This document shows, piece after piece, positions 42,146-51,700 of a stretch of DNA of 64,000 nt. Both the position numbers and the translations under genes were made by a program. Position 1 is the first letter of the stretch. Every line of letters begins with the position of its first letter. The DNA comes from [Eubacterium] saphenum (GTDB lineage: Bacteria; Bacillota; Clostridia; Peptostreptococcales; Anaerovoracaceae): NCBI GenBank assembly GCA_004555725.1, contig SFHC01000004.1:124001-188000 (forward strand), in the 5' to 3' direction. The notes beneath the pieces were generated by a model. The model ran no database searches. It worked only from the letters and a program-made list of their open reading frames with translations, and was not told the DNA's origin.

Positions 42146-43252
42146 TTATCGTTTCCCGCCTAATCCGGCGTTGTCGAGGATCTGGAGGATGAAGTCGATG
42201 GAACCGCGGACGCCGAACATGGAGGTATTCAGGGTGATGTCGTAGTTGGCGGCGTCGTTCCATTTGTGGTTGGTGAAGAATTCATAGTACTCGGCGCGGT
42301 CTTTGTCGACCTGGTGCATCTGGCGGCGGGCGGTGCGTTCGTCGACGTTGTTGACTTCCATGATTCGGCGGATCCGGCGTTCTTCCGGCGTGGTCAGGAA
42401 GATGCTGACGTGCGGGATGTTGTTGCTGCGCATGACGTTGTCGGCGCAGCGTCCCATGACGACAAAGTCTTTTTCTTTTGCCATCTGGATGAGGAGTTCG
42501 GATTCGGCAAAGAAGTAGGCGTCGCGTGCTGAGAGACCGTGGTAGCGGTTGGCGCGGGCGAGGTGTTCTTTCAGGGTCAGTTTTTGTTTCTGATAGGAAA
42601 GTCCAGGGTTGCCGGCGCCGATCTGCGCGTTGATGATGTCGGTTTCGGCCTTGGTCAGTTTGACTTTGCCCTTGGCATCTGAGGTGCGCTGGATCAGACG
42701 CATGAAGATTTCTGCGTCATAGTAGTTGATGTGGAGGGCGTCGGCGATGCCGAGTCCTACGTTATTAGCCGCGCATCCGTAGCTGCGGTTGATGCAGATG
42801 ATCAGGCGGTTGTCTCGCGTGAACCGGTTGTTCAGGTTCAGCTCGTTCAGGTTCATATCCTGGCTGCTGGCAATCAGCGTGCCCGGTTCAGAGATGATTC
42901 TGCTGAATTCATGGAAGACTTCATTATATGCGCTCAGAGCCTTGTAGTGGTCGTCAGTATCCTGGATGCTGCGGGCCATATTTCCGATCAGAGCCAGTTC
43001 GCTTCGGATGATGTGCTCTCGGTTCTTGACCAGTGCCTTTTCAATGATTGAGATGTTGCGCTCGCGGTCGTTGGTAAAGACGCGCCCCAGTGAGGATCCG
43101 CTCAGTTCGTATACCAGTTTGTCCAGGTCGTACAGATGCTCTGCAAATTCTCTCGCACTGATGGCTTCCTTCGGAGATTCGGAAGCGGCTGTGCTGTCCT
43201 GAGAAGAAGGGACGGTATTTTCTTGTGCGGTTTTCTTTTTGTCATTGCTCAT
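42146..43252 (-). CDS. cytidylate kinase-like family protein with N-terminal extension
   Basis: The C-terminal ~200 residues match the cytidylate kinase-like family: a modified P-loop in I-N-R-S-Y-G-C-A-A-N-N-V-G near residue 155, Y-Y-D-A-E-I-F, and V-V-M-G-R-C-A-D near 262. The first ~145 residues are an added domain, polar at first and then helical, that I do not recognise. The kinase substrate is unknown and the altered P-loop may change it. AAGGAGG precedes the ATG, which lies 18 nt after the permease stop, so the two are in one operon. Confidence 0.75.
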   Translation of the reverse strand: MSNDKKKTAQENTVPSSQDSTAASESPKEAISAREFAEHLYDLDKLVYELSGSSLGRVFTNDRERNISIIEKALVKNREHIIRSELALIGNMARSIQDTDDHYKALSAYNEVFHEFSRIISEPGTLIASSQDMNLNELNLNNRFTRDNRLIICINRSYGCAANNVGLGIADALHINYYDAEIFMRLIQRTSDAKGKVKLTKAETDIINAQIGAGNPGLSYQKQKLTLKEHLARANRYHGLSARDAYFFAESELLIQMAKEKDFVVMGRCADNVMRSNNIPHVSIFLTTPEERRIRRIMEVNNVDERTARRQMHQVDKDRAEYYEFFTNHKWNDAANYDITLNTSMFGVRGSIDFILQILDNAGLGGKR

Positions 43253-43270
43253 GACGGGCCTCCTTTCTTC

Positions 43271-44602
43271 TTAGTGGAAAAACAGCAGAATATCAAGCAG
43301 ATATACCGGACACAGGATGCATACGGACCATTTCATGTACCCGAAGAAGGACGGCATGCGGATACCGTTCTCGTCTGACATGGATTTTACCATGAAGTTC
43401 GGGGCGTTTCCGATGTAGGTGTTGGCGCCCATGAATACGGCTCCGCAGGAGATTGCCTCCAGCATGTTGACCGGAACGGTGCCGAGCAGGGTGCTGATGC
43501 CGTGCGCAAAGTGCAGGGATCCGGCTGTGGTCAGGAAGACCATGTAGGTCGGTGTGTTATCGAGGAAGCTGGACAGAAGTCCGGTCAGCACAAACATCTG
43601 GTACGGTTTGTCGATGTCCATCTGCGGTCCCAGGTGCTTCAGTACGATCAGAGCCGGCTGCATGGTGATGAAGATGCCGATGAACAGGACTGCGACTTCC
43701 TGGATCGCGCCCCAGGTAAAGTGGTTGCGGCGGCGGACTTCGATCGGTGTCGTCTTAAAGGACAGCCATGCGGCGAGGAGAATAATCGCGACCTCGACGA
43801 TGCTGGTGAGAGGGAACATCAATGTCTTGGTGATTGGAATTCCCTTTCCCTTGAACGCGGCGTAATTCGGAAGGATTCCGCTGATCAGTACGGCAAAAAT
43901 AATCATGACAAGGAACAACAGGTTATGCAGTCCCTCGATTTTCAGGGAGGTCTCCGGTGTGTGGAGGTTCGGGCGATACCCCTCTTCGATGTCTTTCCGG
44001 TACGCTTTTCTGTCAATTCTGTAGAAAATGAACAGCAAAATAACCGCGTTTATCATCATGATCGGGAACAGGCGGAAGCTCCACAGGAACGGCACGCCCT
44101 GCATGAACCCCATCAGCAGTGGCGGATCGCCGACTGGGGTCAGGCATCCTCCAAGGTTGGAGATCAGGAAGATGAAAAAGATCATGATGTGTGAACGGCG
44201 GGAGCGCCAGGAGTTCATCTGAATAACCGGGCGGATCATCAGCATGCTGGATCCCGTGGTGCCGATAAAGCTGGACAGCAGGGTGCCGACCAGAAGCAGA
44301 AGTACATTTACTCGCGGAGACCCGGCAAGATCGCCTTCAAAGCGGATGTTTCCCGCGACGCAGTACAGACCGAAAAGCAGGACGATGAACGTCAGATAAT
44401 CGTTGACGATGCCGTCGGCGGCAGTTTCGATCCCTGAGAAGATTCCATATTTTACGGATAGTAAAACAATGGCCAGGATTGACCAGAATCCTGTGATAAC
44501 TGGCATGCGTCTCTCCCATACGGATGGGTTGAGAATAGGAAAGAGAGCAATGCAAAGCAGCATTCCGACAAAAGGAATGCATGTCCATAGCGGTTCTTGC
44601 AT
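43271..44602 (-). CDS. ion-transporter (IT) superfamily permease, NhaD/CitM-like
   Basis: The 443-residue protein has about 11-12 membrane segments and two IT-superfamily hairpin motifs, G-G-C-L-T-P-V-G-D-P-P near residue 150 and G-A-N-T-Y-I-G-N-A-P-N near 395. These occur in NhaD Na+/H+ antiporters and arsenite or citrate carriers. The exchange is most likely Na+/H+, but this is inferred. GGAGG precedes the start. It is co-transcribed with the kinase-like gene. Confidence 0.82.
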   Translation of the reverse strand: MQEPLWTCIPFVGMLLCIALFPILNPSVWERRMPVITGFWSILAIVLLSVKYGIFSGIETAADGIVNDYLTFIVLLFGLYCVAGNIRFEGDLAGSPRVNVLLLLVGTLLSSFIGTTGSSMLMIRPVIQMNSWRSRRSHIMIFFIFLISNLGGCLTPVGDPPLLMGFMQGVPFLWSFRLFPIMMINAVILLFIFYRIDRKAYRKDIEEGYRPNLHTPETSLKIEGLHNLLFLVMIIFAVLISGILPNYAAFKGKGIPITKTLMFPLTSIVEVAIILLAAWLSFKTTPIEVRRRNHFTWGAIQEVAVLFIGIFITMQPALIVLKHLGPQMDIDKPYQMFVLTGLLSSFLDNTPTYMVFLTTAGSLHFAHGISTLLGTVPVNMLEAISCGAVFMGANTYIGNAPNFMVKSMSDENGIRMPSFFGYMKWSVCILCPVYLLDILLFFH

Positions 44603-44759
44603 TTAATAGTCCTCCAAGTTAAAATTTAGAAAATTTTATTAATTCGAATAAAGTATAAATGTTCTCATGGAAACACAGAATTCTCCACAGAGTCTAAAAT
44701 CAGTATACCATGAAACACGCAGTTTTGTGTGGCAATGAACAAATAACATCAATAAATAT

Positions 44760-44796
44760 GGGCCACAGTACAAAGTGTAATTATTGTCTGTGGCCC
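44760..44796. other. hairpin in the pheT-permease gap
   Basis: GGGCCACAG pairs perfectly with CTGTGGCCC; no clear T-run on either strand. The surrounding 330 nt (44603-44934) hold no supportable gene. Confidence 0.5.
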
Positions 44797-44893
44797 AAAC
44801 AGATGTACGCGCAGGCGTCATTCCTGCCTGATCAGAAAACGTTCAATTGCGCAGAAATGTGTCTGACGCCGTTCCGCTGTTTTGGCTTCCCTT

Positions 44894-44920
44894 CTGATTC
44901 TGCGATGCAGGCAGAATCAG
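44894..44920 (-). terminator. hairpin just after pheT, possible terminator
   Basis: CTGATTCTGC (44894-44903) pairs with GCAGAATCAG (44911-44920). It lies 14 nt past the pheT stop, but the T-tract is missing. Confidence 0.45.
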
Positions 44921-44934
44921 AGAATGCCTGATGT

Positions 44935-47358
44935 CTATGCGTCACGCAGCTGCGCGCCGACCTTGTTCTCCAGTGTGCGTACAATTTTGTTCATCTGTTT
45001 ATCGATCTGTTTTGCCTTCATCGTTCCCTTATCGGATCCGATCTTGACGGTCAGCATGATCGATTTCTTTCCTTCTGGAATCTGGCTTCCGCGATATTCC
45101 TCGACAAACTTCACCTCTCTGGTGTGCTTGTCGATGGCCTTTTCGATTTCCTGCCAGGTTACGGACTCGTCGACGATGACGGACAAGTCCTTTTCAACCA
45201 GCGGGAATACCGGCAGATGCTGGAATTCATTGTCTCTGGACTTGTACGGTGTCAGCATGTCCTCGTCAAACTCAAACAGAGCAATCTGCGCATGCTTGAT
45301 GCCGGCTTCCGCAAGAGCGGAGACACGAACCAGTCCGAGTGTTCCGATCAGTTCTTTTCCGGCCATAATGTTCAGGTAGACGTTGTCGTCAGCCCATGCA
45401 GGATGCTCTGTCTGTTTCCAGGACAAAGGCTCGACCTGGCAAGTGCGCGCCAGGTTCTCAATGACGCCCTTTGCCTGGAAGAACTGTGTCTTCGGGTCGT
45501 TTCCGACGATCATTCCGGTGACATAATGCTTCTGCAGCGGCAGTGTCTCGTCCTCAGAAGATTCGTGGTAGATGCCCTGCTGGAAGACCTCTGCGGATTC
45601 GAATACACGGAAGGAATCGAAATAACGCAGGTTGGAGACTGCAGTCTGCAGCATGCCCGGAACCAGAGACGGACGCAGGTTGGCCTGCTCCGGCGATGGC
45701 GGGGTAGCCAGGCGGATCGTCGTATCTAAGTTTATGCCGGCAGCTTTCATGAAGTGCTCGTCTACCCAAGGATAGGTGAAGACCTCATTGAATCCGCAGC
45801 GGAACGCGAGATATTCACGGACGCGGCGGTCGATGCTCTCCTTAGGCTGGTTGACCGCATGCTCAAAGTTTACCGGAAGCGGTTTTGCGGAGAAGCTTTC
45901 AAAGCTGTGCAGTCTTGCCATCTCGTCCAGGATGTCGTCCTTGATGGCGATGTCGCCGGTGGAGCGCCATGTCGGAGCGAGGCAGGTGTAGGTTGTTCCG
46001 TCAAAATCAACATCAAAGCCGAGGCGGCTCAATGTGTCTTTTACATCGTCTTCGCTGAATTCCTTACCGAGGCGCGTATCCATGAATGCCTTGGTAATCT
46101 TGACCTCTGCGCGCTCTGTCTTTACCGGATAGACATCTCCGTAAGCGGTGAATTTCACATCCGGGAAGATCTGTTTAAACAGCGTGATCGCCTCCGCCAG
46201 TCCCTGATCGACGCGCTCTGTATCCAGACCCTTTTCGTAGCGGATGGACGCGTCGGTCTTTTCATCGAAGCGCTTTCCGGTCTTGCGGATGGTCTGCGCA
46301 GTGAAGTTGGCGACTTCCAGCAAAACGCTCGTCGTGTCCGGAAGGATGGAGTCCTTGCGGCCGCCGCGGATGCCGGCGAGAGCCATTGGCTCTTCTGCGT
46401 CGCAGATAACCAGATCATAGGTGGTCAGGTCCAGCTGGTTGTGGTCCAGGAGCTCGAGCTTTTCACCCGGAGCGGCGTTTCTGACGATGATTTTGTCTGT
46501 GACGTGGGTGCGGTCAAACGCGTGTGTCGGCTGGCCGACATCGAGCATGACATAGTTGGTAATATCTACAATTGCGTTGATGGAACGCAGTCCTGCCTTC
46601 ATCAGCGCGGTCTTCATCCAGAGCGGAGCCTCTTTCTGTGCGTCTACATTCTGGATTTCCAGAGCTGCATAACGCTGGCACTTGTCCGGAGCCTGAATTT
46701 CAATCGGGAAGTCAGCAAGTCCCTGTACATCCTCTGCTGTGTCTGCAAGCGGTTTCAGATCCAGCTTGTAGATTGCTGCGATTTCTCTGGCGATGCCGTA
46801 GTGACCCCAGAGATCCGGGCGGTTTGTCAGGGATTTATTATCAATTTCAATGACGATGTCGTTCATGCCGATGAAATCCGCGATGTTCTGTCCAGGTGTT
46901 CCCTGGCCATTCAGGTCGACGATGTACTCGTCGCTTTCCGGCGGATAGATATCCTCCAGGAAAACTTCCGCGGCGTTGCAGATCATGCCGTAGGAGTATT
47001 CTCCGCGCAGTTTCCCTTCTTTGATGACGACCGGTTCGCCTTCTCCGTGCCAGACGACCTCTGCGCCCGGGCGGCAGACAACGACGTGCTCTCCCTCATA
47101 CAGGTTGCAGCCTCCGCAGACGATCTGCACCGGTTCTTCCTCGCCGATGTCCGTGATGCAGATGCGAAGCTTGTCTGCGTTTGGATGCGGTTTTACTTCC
47201 AGAATTTTTCCGACGATGATGTCATGGTATTTATCAGCAGGATTCTCATATCCTTCTACTTCAACCGTACGCATCGTCAAATCGTAGATCAGCTGGTCAA
47301 CCGACAGATCCTTCGGCAGATCTACGTATTTTTTTACCCAGTTTAATGAAACGTACAT
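44935..47358 (-). CDS. pheT: phenylalanyl-tRNA synthetase beta subunit
   Basis: The 807-residue subunit shows the expected order: an EMAP-like tRNA-binding domain (V-K-P-H-P-N-A-D-K-L near residue 55), B3/B4 editing region, B5, the catalytic-like core, and the C-terminal ferredoxin-fold anticodon-binding domain (about 710-807). With PheS it forms the (alpha-beta)2 enzyme that charges tRNA-Phe and edits Tyr. It starts 9 nt after pheS, with AGGAGG before the ATG. Confidence 0.97.
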   Translation of the reverse strand: MYVSLNWVKKYVDLPKDLSVDQLIYDLTMRTVEVEGYENPADKYHDIIVGKILEVKPHPNADKLRICITDIGEEEPVQIVCGGCNLYEGEHVVVCRPGAEVVWHGEGEPVVIKEGKLRGEYSYGMICNAAEVFLEDIYPPESDEYIVDLNGQGTPGQNIADFIGMNDIVIEIDNKSLTNRPDLWGHYGIAREIAAIYKLDLKPLADTAEDVQGLADFPIEIQAPDKCQRYAALEIQNVDAQKEAPLWMKTALMKAGLRSINAIVDITNYVMLDVGQPTHAFDRTHVTDKIIVRNAAPGEKLELLDHNQLDLTTYDLVICDAEEPMALAGIRGGRKDSILPDTTSVLLEVANFTAQTIRKTGKRFDEKTDASIRYEKGLDTERVDQGLAEAITLFKQIFPDVKFTAYGDVYPVKTERAEVKITKAFMDTRLGKEFSEDDVKDTLSRLGFDVDFDGTTYTCLAPTWRSTGDIAIKDDILDEMARLHSFESFSAKPLPVNFEHAVNQPKESIDRRVREYLAFRCGFNEVFTYPWVDEHFMKAAGINLDTTIRLATPPSPEQANLRPSLVPGMLQTAVSNLRYFDSFRVFESAEVFQQGIYHESSEDETLPLQKHYVTGMIVGNDPKTQFFQAKGVIENLARTCQVEPLSWKQTEHPAWADDNVYLNIMAGKELIGTLGLVRVSALAEAGIKHAQIALFEFDEDMLTPYKSRDNEFQHLPVFPLVEKDLSVIVDESVTWQEIEKAIDKHTREVKFVEEYRGSQIPEGKKSIMLTVKIGSDKGTMKAKQIDKQMNKIVRTLENKVGAQLRDA

Positions 47359-47367
47359 GTTAACCTC

Positions 47368-48405
47368 CTACTTGAACTGCTTTAAGAATCTGAGATCCGC
47401 ACTGTGGAAATAACGGACGTCATCGACTCCATAGCGCATCATGACCAGACGGTCCAGTCCGATATTGGTGTAGAACCCGGACCACTCGTCAGGATCCAGT
47501 CCCGCAGAGCGCAGAACGTTCGGATGAATAACTCCGCCCGGCATAACTTCGATCCAGCCTGTATTATGGCAGACACGGCATCCCTTTCCGCCGCAGACGA
47601 GGCATTCCATATCGATTTCGTAGCCTGGCTCTGTGAACGGGAAGAAGCCCTCGCGCATGCGGACATTGATCTTGCGGCCGAAAACCTTGCTCAGGATAGC
47701 CTCAATCATAACCTTTCCGGAGGAGAAGGACAGATCCTTGTCTACTACCAGAGCTTCGTACTGGAAGAAAGCGCGTTCATGGCGCGCATCGGTGGTTTCG
47801 TTTCTGTAAACACGGCCCGGATATACAAATCTTGCCGGCGCGCCGTGCTTCAGCAGGTACCGGACAGATGCTCCGGTCAGGTGCGGACGCAGGCAGAGAC
47901 GCTCAGCGCCGGATTTGTTTTCTGTTCCTTCCAGCCAGTAGGTGTCCATGGTTTCTCTTGCCGGATGGTCTGCGGCAAAGTTCAAATTATCAAAAGCATA
48001 CTTTTCACTTGTAATGTCATCTTCGCTGAAAACCTCAAATCCCATGGAAAGAAAGGCGTCATTCAGGTCATAGCACATCTGTGTGATCGGGTGCAGCGCG
48101 CCCTGCTGCGGCATGATTCCCGGCAGCGTCAGATCAATCGGCGCATCCAGAACAGATTCGGTGCTGAGAAGCTGGTCTTCTCTTTCCTTCAGTTTATCCG
48201 CAAAGAAATTTTTGATTTCATTTGCGGCTTTTCCAACAGCCGGGCGTTCCTCCGGGGTAAGAGAACCCAGGGATTTCAGTATCTGCGTCAACTGACCCTT
48301 TTTTCCCAGGAGATCCTGTCTGACTTCCTGGAGTGCATCGGAATCAGGAGCGTCTTTAATTCTGGACAGTCCGGCATTGCGGATTTCTTCCAAACGTTTC
48401 AGCAT
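47368..48405 (-). CDS. pheS: phenylalanyl-tRNA synthetase alpha subunit
   Basis: The 345-residue class II synthetase subunit has an N-terminal coiled-coil that binds tRNA (about 1-85), motif 2 (G-R-V-Y-R-N-E-T near 200) and motif 3 (G-L-D-R-L-V-M-M-R-Y-G near 318). It makes Phe-AMP and transfers Phe to tRNA. No T-box specifier or AGGGTGG antiterminator was recognised upstream, so the usual T-box control appears absent. Confidence 0.97.
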   Translation of the reverse strand: MLKRLEEIRNAGLSRIKDAPDSDALQEVRQDLLGKKGQLTQILKSLGSLTPEERPAVGKAANEIKNFFADKLKEREDQLLSTESVLDAPIDLTLPGIMPQQGALHPITQMCYDLNDAFLSMGFEVFSEDDITSEKYAFDNLNFAADHPARETMDTYWLEGTENKSGAERLCLRPHLTGASVRYLLKHGAPARFVYPGRVYRNETTDARHERAFFQYEALVVDKDLSFSSGKVMIEAILSKVFGRKINVRMREGFFPFTEPGYEIDMECLVCGGKGCRVCHNTGWIEVMPGGVIHPNVLRSAGLDPDEWSGFYTNIGLDRLVMMRYGVDDVRYFHSADLRFLKQFK

Positions 48406-48512
48406 GATTTTGGTACTCCTTAATAGATTTATTGTATTAATTTTGTTAAATTAGCCTATTGTATAGACTAGATTACACTTTTTTACGGCGGGAGACAACC
48501 CACCAAAATAAT

Positions 48513-48541
48513 ATTATACCGGATCTTCTGCGGTTTTTCAG
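48513..48541 (-). promoter_or_regulatory. promoter of pheST
   Basis: Minus strand: CTGAAA, 17-nt spacer, TATAAT. The leader starts with a small GGTGGG/CCCGCC hairpin. Confidence 0.6.
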
Positions 48542-48634
48542 CATTCTTTGCGGATTTTAGGGATGGTTTTCCGATTTTTTAGAATGGACTCCTTGCGTGT
48601 GAATTTTGTCGGAAGAGAAGAATGCACGGAACGT

Positions 48635-48662
48635 TTGTCTGCAGAATGCGATATGATAAAAT
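48635..48662 (+). promoter_or_regulatory. promoter of the double AMP-binding gene
   Basis: TTGTCT (48635-48640), 16-nt spacer, TGA-TAAAAT extended -10 (48657-48662). The A+T-rich leader is about 100 nt. Confidence 0.5.
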
Positions 48663-48770
48663 ATTATTCCGCTGATACCGTTATTTTTAGCTAATGAACA
48701 CATATTATGGAATAAAATATTATAAAATAGAAAACTAGGATAAATTCTGTTTTAGGGAAAGAGTGATAGT

Positions 48771-51700
48771 ATGGCGAAGCAAGAAATAGAGAAACCATTG
48801 TATGACGGACGTCAGATCACGGATCTGAAGGACATGATTACGAGCAGTGTGGAGCTGTTTCATGACCACGCGGCATATCTGGTGAAGGATAAGAAGCAGG
48901 GGAAGTTTGTTCCGATTACATACGGAAAGGTCGGGGAGGACCGCATCGCGCTCGGAACCAAAATGCTGGATCTGGGGCTGAAGGGTGAGAAGGTTGCGGT
49001 GATCGGACCGACGAGCTACTACTGGCTGCTGACATATTTCACAGTTGTCACAGGTGTCGGCGTTATCGTGCCGATGGATAAGAATCTGCCGCAGGGTGAG
49101 CTGCTCGGTCTGCTCGAGCGGTCGGGAGCGACGGCGATTGTCTACGATGAGAAGTGCAGAAAGACGATTGAGCCGCTGATGAGCAGTGAGGATACCAATA
49201 TCCGGTATTTCATCTCCATGGACAGTGAGGAAAGCACCGATCAGGTTCTGTCGATGAAGCAGATGATTTATGAGGGAAAGGTTCTCGCTTCTGACGGGAA
49301 TCATGAATATCGCGACGCAGATGTGGATCCGGACCAGATGTCCACGCTGCTGTTTACGTCAGGAACGACGGGGCTGGCAAAAGGTGTGATGCTGTCGCAC
49401 AGAAATATCACGTTCAACGTTTATGCGATGAGTAAGTATTTCTGTATTCCGGATCCGGGAATTGTCCTGTCCATCCTGCCGGTTCACCACGTCTATGAGA
49501 TGACGTGCGACATCTGCACGACGTTTTATCAGGGCAAGACAATCGCAATTTGCGAGGGGCTTCGCTATATCCAGCGGGATATGCAGGAAGTGCACGCGAA
49601 CGTCATGCTCGGCGTTCCGCTGGTCTTTGAGAAGATGTATAAGGGTATGTTCAAGCAGGCAAAACGCAGAGGAGAGGACGATAAGCTCCGCCGCGCGATT
49701 GATCTGTCAAAACGTCTGAAGCTGTACCGGAATAAGGCGCTGATGAAGAGAATGTTCAAGGCAATTCACCAGTCATTCGGAGGGGAAATGAAATTCTTCA
49801 TCGAAGGAGGCGCGGCGGCGGATCCGTTCGTACAGGAAGAGTTCGAGGCGATGGGACTTCCGCTGATTCAGGGGTACGGAATGAGTGAGTGTTCCCCGAT
49901 TCTCGCGCTGAACCCGATGGACAGAAGAAAGAACGGTGCGGCCGGACTGCCGCTTCCGGACACGCAGGTGCGTGTGATCAATCCGGACGAGGACGGCATC
50001 GGCGAGGTGATCGTCAAAAGTCCGAGCGTCATGATGGGATACTTCCAGAATGAAGAGGCAAACAAGGAGACTCTGCAGAACGGATGGCTCCATACCGGCG
50101 ACCTCGGCTATTTTGATGACGACGGATATCTGTTCCTGACAGGAAGGAGCAAGACAGTTATCGTCACCAAGGGCGGAAAGAATATCTTCCCGGAAGAGGT
50201 TGAGAATGTCCTGATGCAGAATGAACTGATCAAGGAAGTTCTGGTCCACGGCGTCAAGGATGAACGTGTCGGAAATGTCATGGTGACAGCAGACATCTTC
50301 CCGAATTATGATCTGCTGAAGGAACAGCACGGAGAGATGACCAAGAGTGAAATCTATCATTTCTACCGCGATCTGGTGGATCAGATTAATGAGAGCATGC
50401 CGCCATATAAGCAGGTAAAGCGTGTCAATATCCGCGAAACGGAGTTTATCAAGACGACAACCGGCAAGATCAAACGTTACGGCAATACGCTGAGCCAGGA
50501 AGATCTGAAAGCTGCTTCTGAAGGCCGCGCGGACAGCCACGAACTGAAACTGATCGAAAAGCACGAGATGAAGGATTTCATCAAGGAAATCAAGGGCATG
50601 TCGGATCAGCACGTCGTCCATAAGGATCTGGAGCCGGTAACAGATATCAAAGCGCTGCTTCTGAACAGTCTGGAAAAGAATTCCGATGCTCCGGCGTTCT
50701 TACAGAAGCTGGGAGAGAACGGAACTTATGAGGAAATCTCCTATCAGCGCACCGTATCAGACATGGAAGGACTGGGAACGGCGCTGATCAACCGCAACCT
50801 GCAGGATGGCCGGATTGCTGTTGCAGGAAATAATACTTATCCGCTGCAGATCAGTCTGCTGACCGCTGCCTGCGGCCCAGGAGAGGCCGTTATGCTGAAT
50901 AAGCAGCTGGATCCGGAGGAAATTATCCGTCAGTTGAATAAGGTGAATGCGGAAGTTCTGATCTTTGATGAGAAATATACGGAGCTGTTTGAGGAAATCG
51001 TCGACAGTGGAAAAACACCAGTGAAAACCATGATCCGCTATGGTGAGGAAGACGCGCAGCGCAGCGAACATACGGATACGTTCCTGTCCTGGAATGCGCT
51101 GGTCGCAGAAGGAAAGAAACAGGCCGCTCTCGGCGACCGCCAGTATCTGGATGCGCCGGTTCTGGGAAGCGATCCGGCAGCGATCTTCTTTACATCCGGC
51201 GCCGGCGGACATGCCAAAGCTGTGGAACTGACGCACCAGAATCTGGTCCGGAACGTGATCGCGCTTGCTTCTCTGGTCCGCTATAATCCGGAGGACCGGG
51301 TCATTTCCGTGATCGCGCCTAATAATGTCTATCAGGCAGCAGCCGGTGTCCTGCTTCCGCTGTACCGCGGCGCGGCTGTCGTCAACTGCGGAGGATCGGA
51401 TTACCTGGAGAGTGACCTGCAGAATTCCGCTTCGACAGTGCTCCTGCTTGAACCAGTAATGATGAACGCGCTGTTTGATGAGATCTGGGATCACATCGAA
51501 GGAGGCGGCGGAGATCGGCGTCTCGATGCCATGAGAAAGGTCGGAAAGATTCTTCCGTTTACCAGAAGATACGTTCTGCGCCCGTATGAGTCCTACGTCC
51601 GCGAGAAGTTCGGCGGTCATCTGCGTATGATGATTTCCGGAGGAAGCCGGGCCAGAGTGGAAGTGGAAGAATTCTTCCGCGAAATGGGCATCAACGTTCT

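Noticed and set aside
41000..42150. CRISPR array or integron attC cassette array
   Set aside because: Unit lengths (92-126 bp), lack of unique spacers between short repeats, no cas or integrase gene, and no attC core sites.
45754..47346. 530-codon plus-strand reading frame
   Set aside because: Antisense to pheT, with no ribosome site and no recognisable domain. pheT on the minus strand is certain.
48406..48540. T-box leader for pheST
   Set aside because: No AGGGTGG-type antiterminator core was found on the minus strand, and the predicted leader is only about 100 nt.
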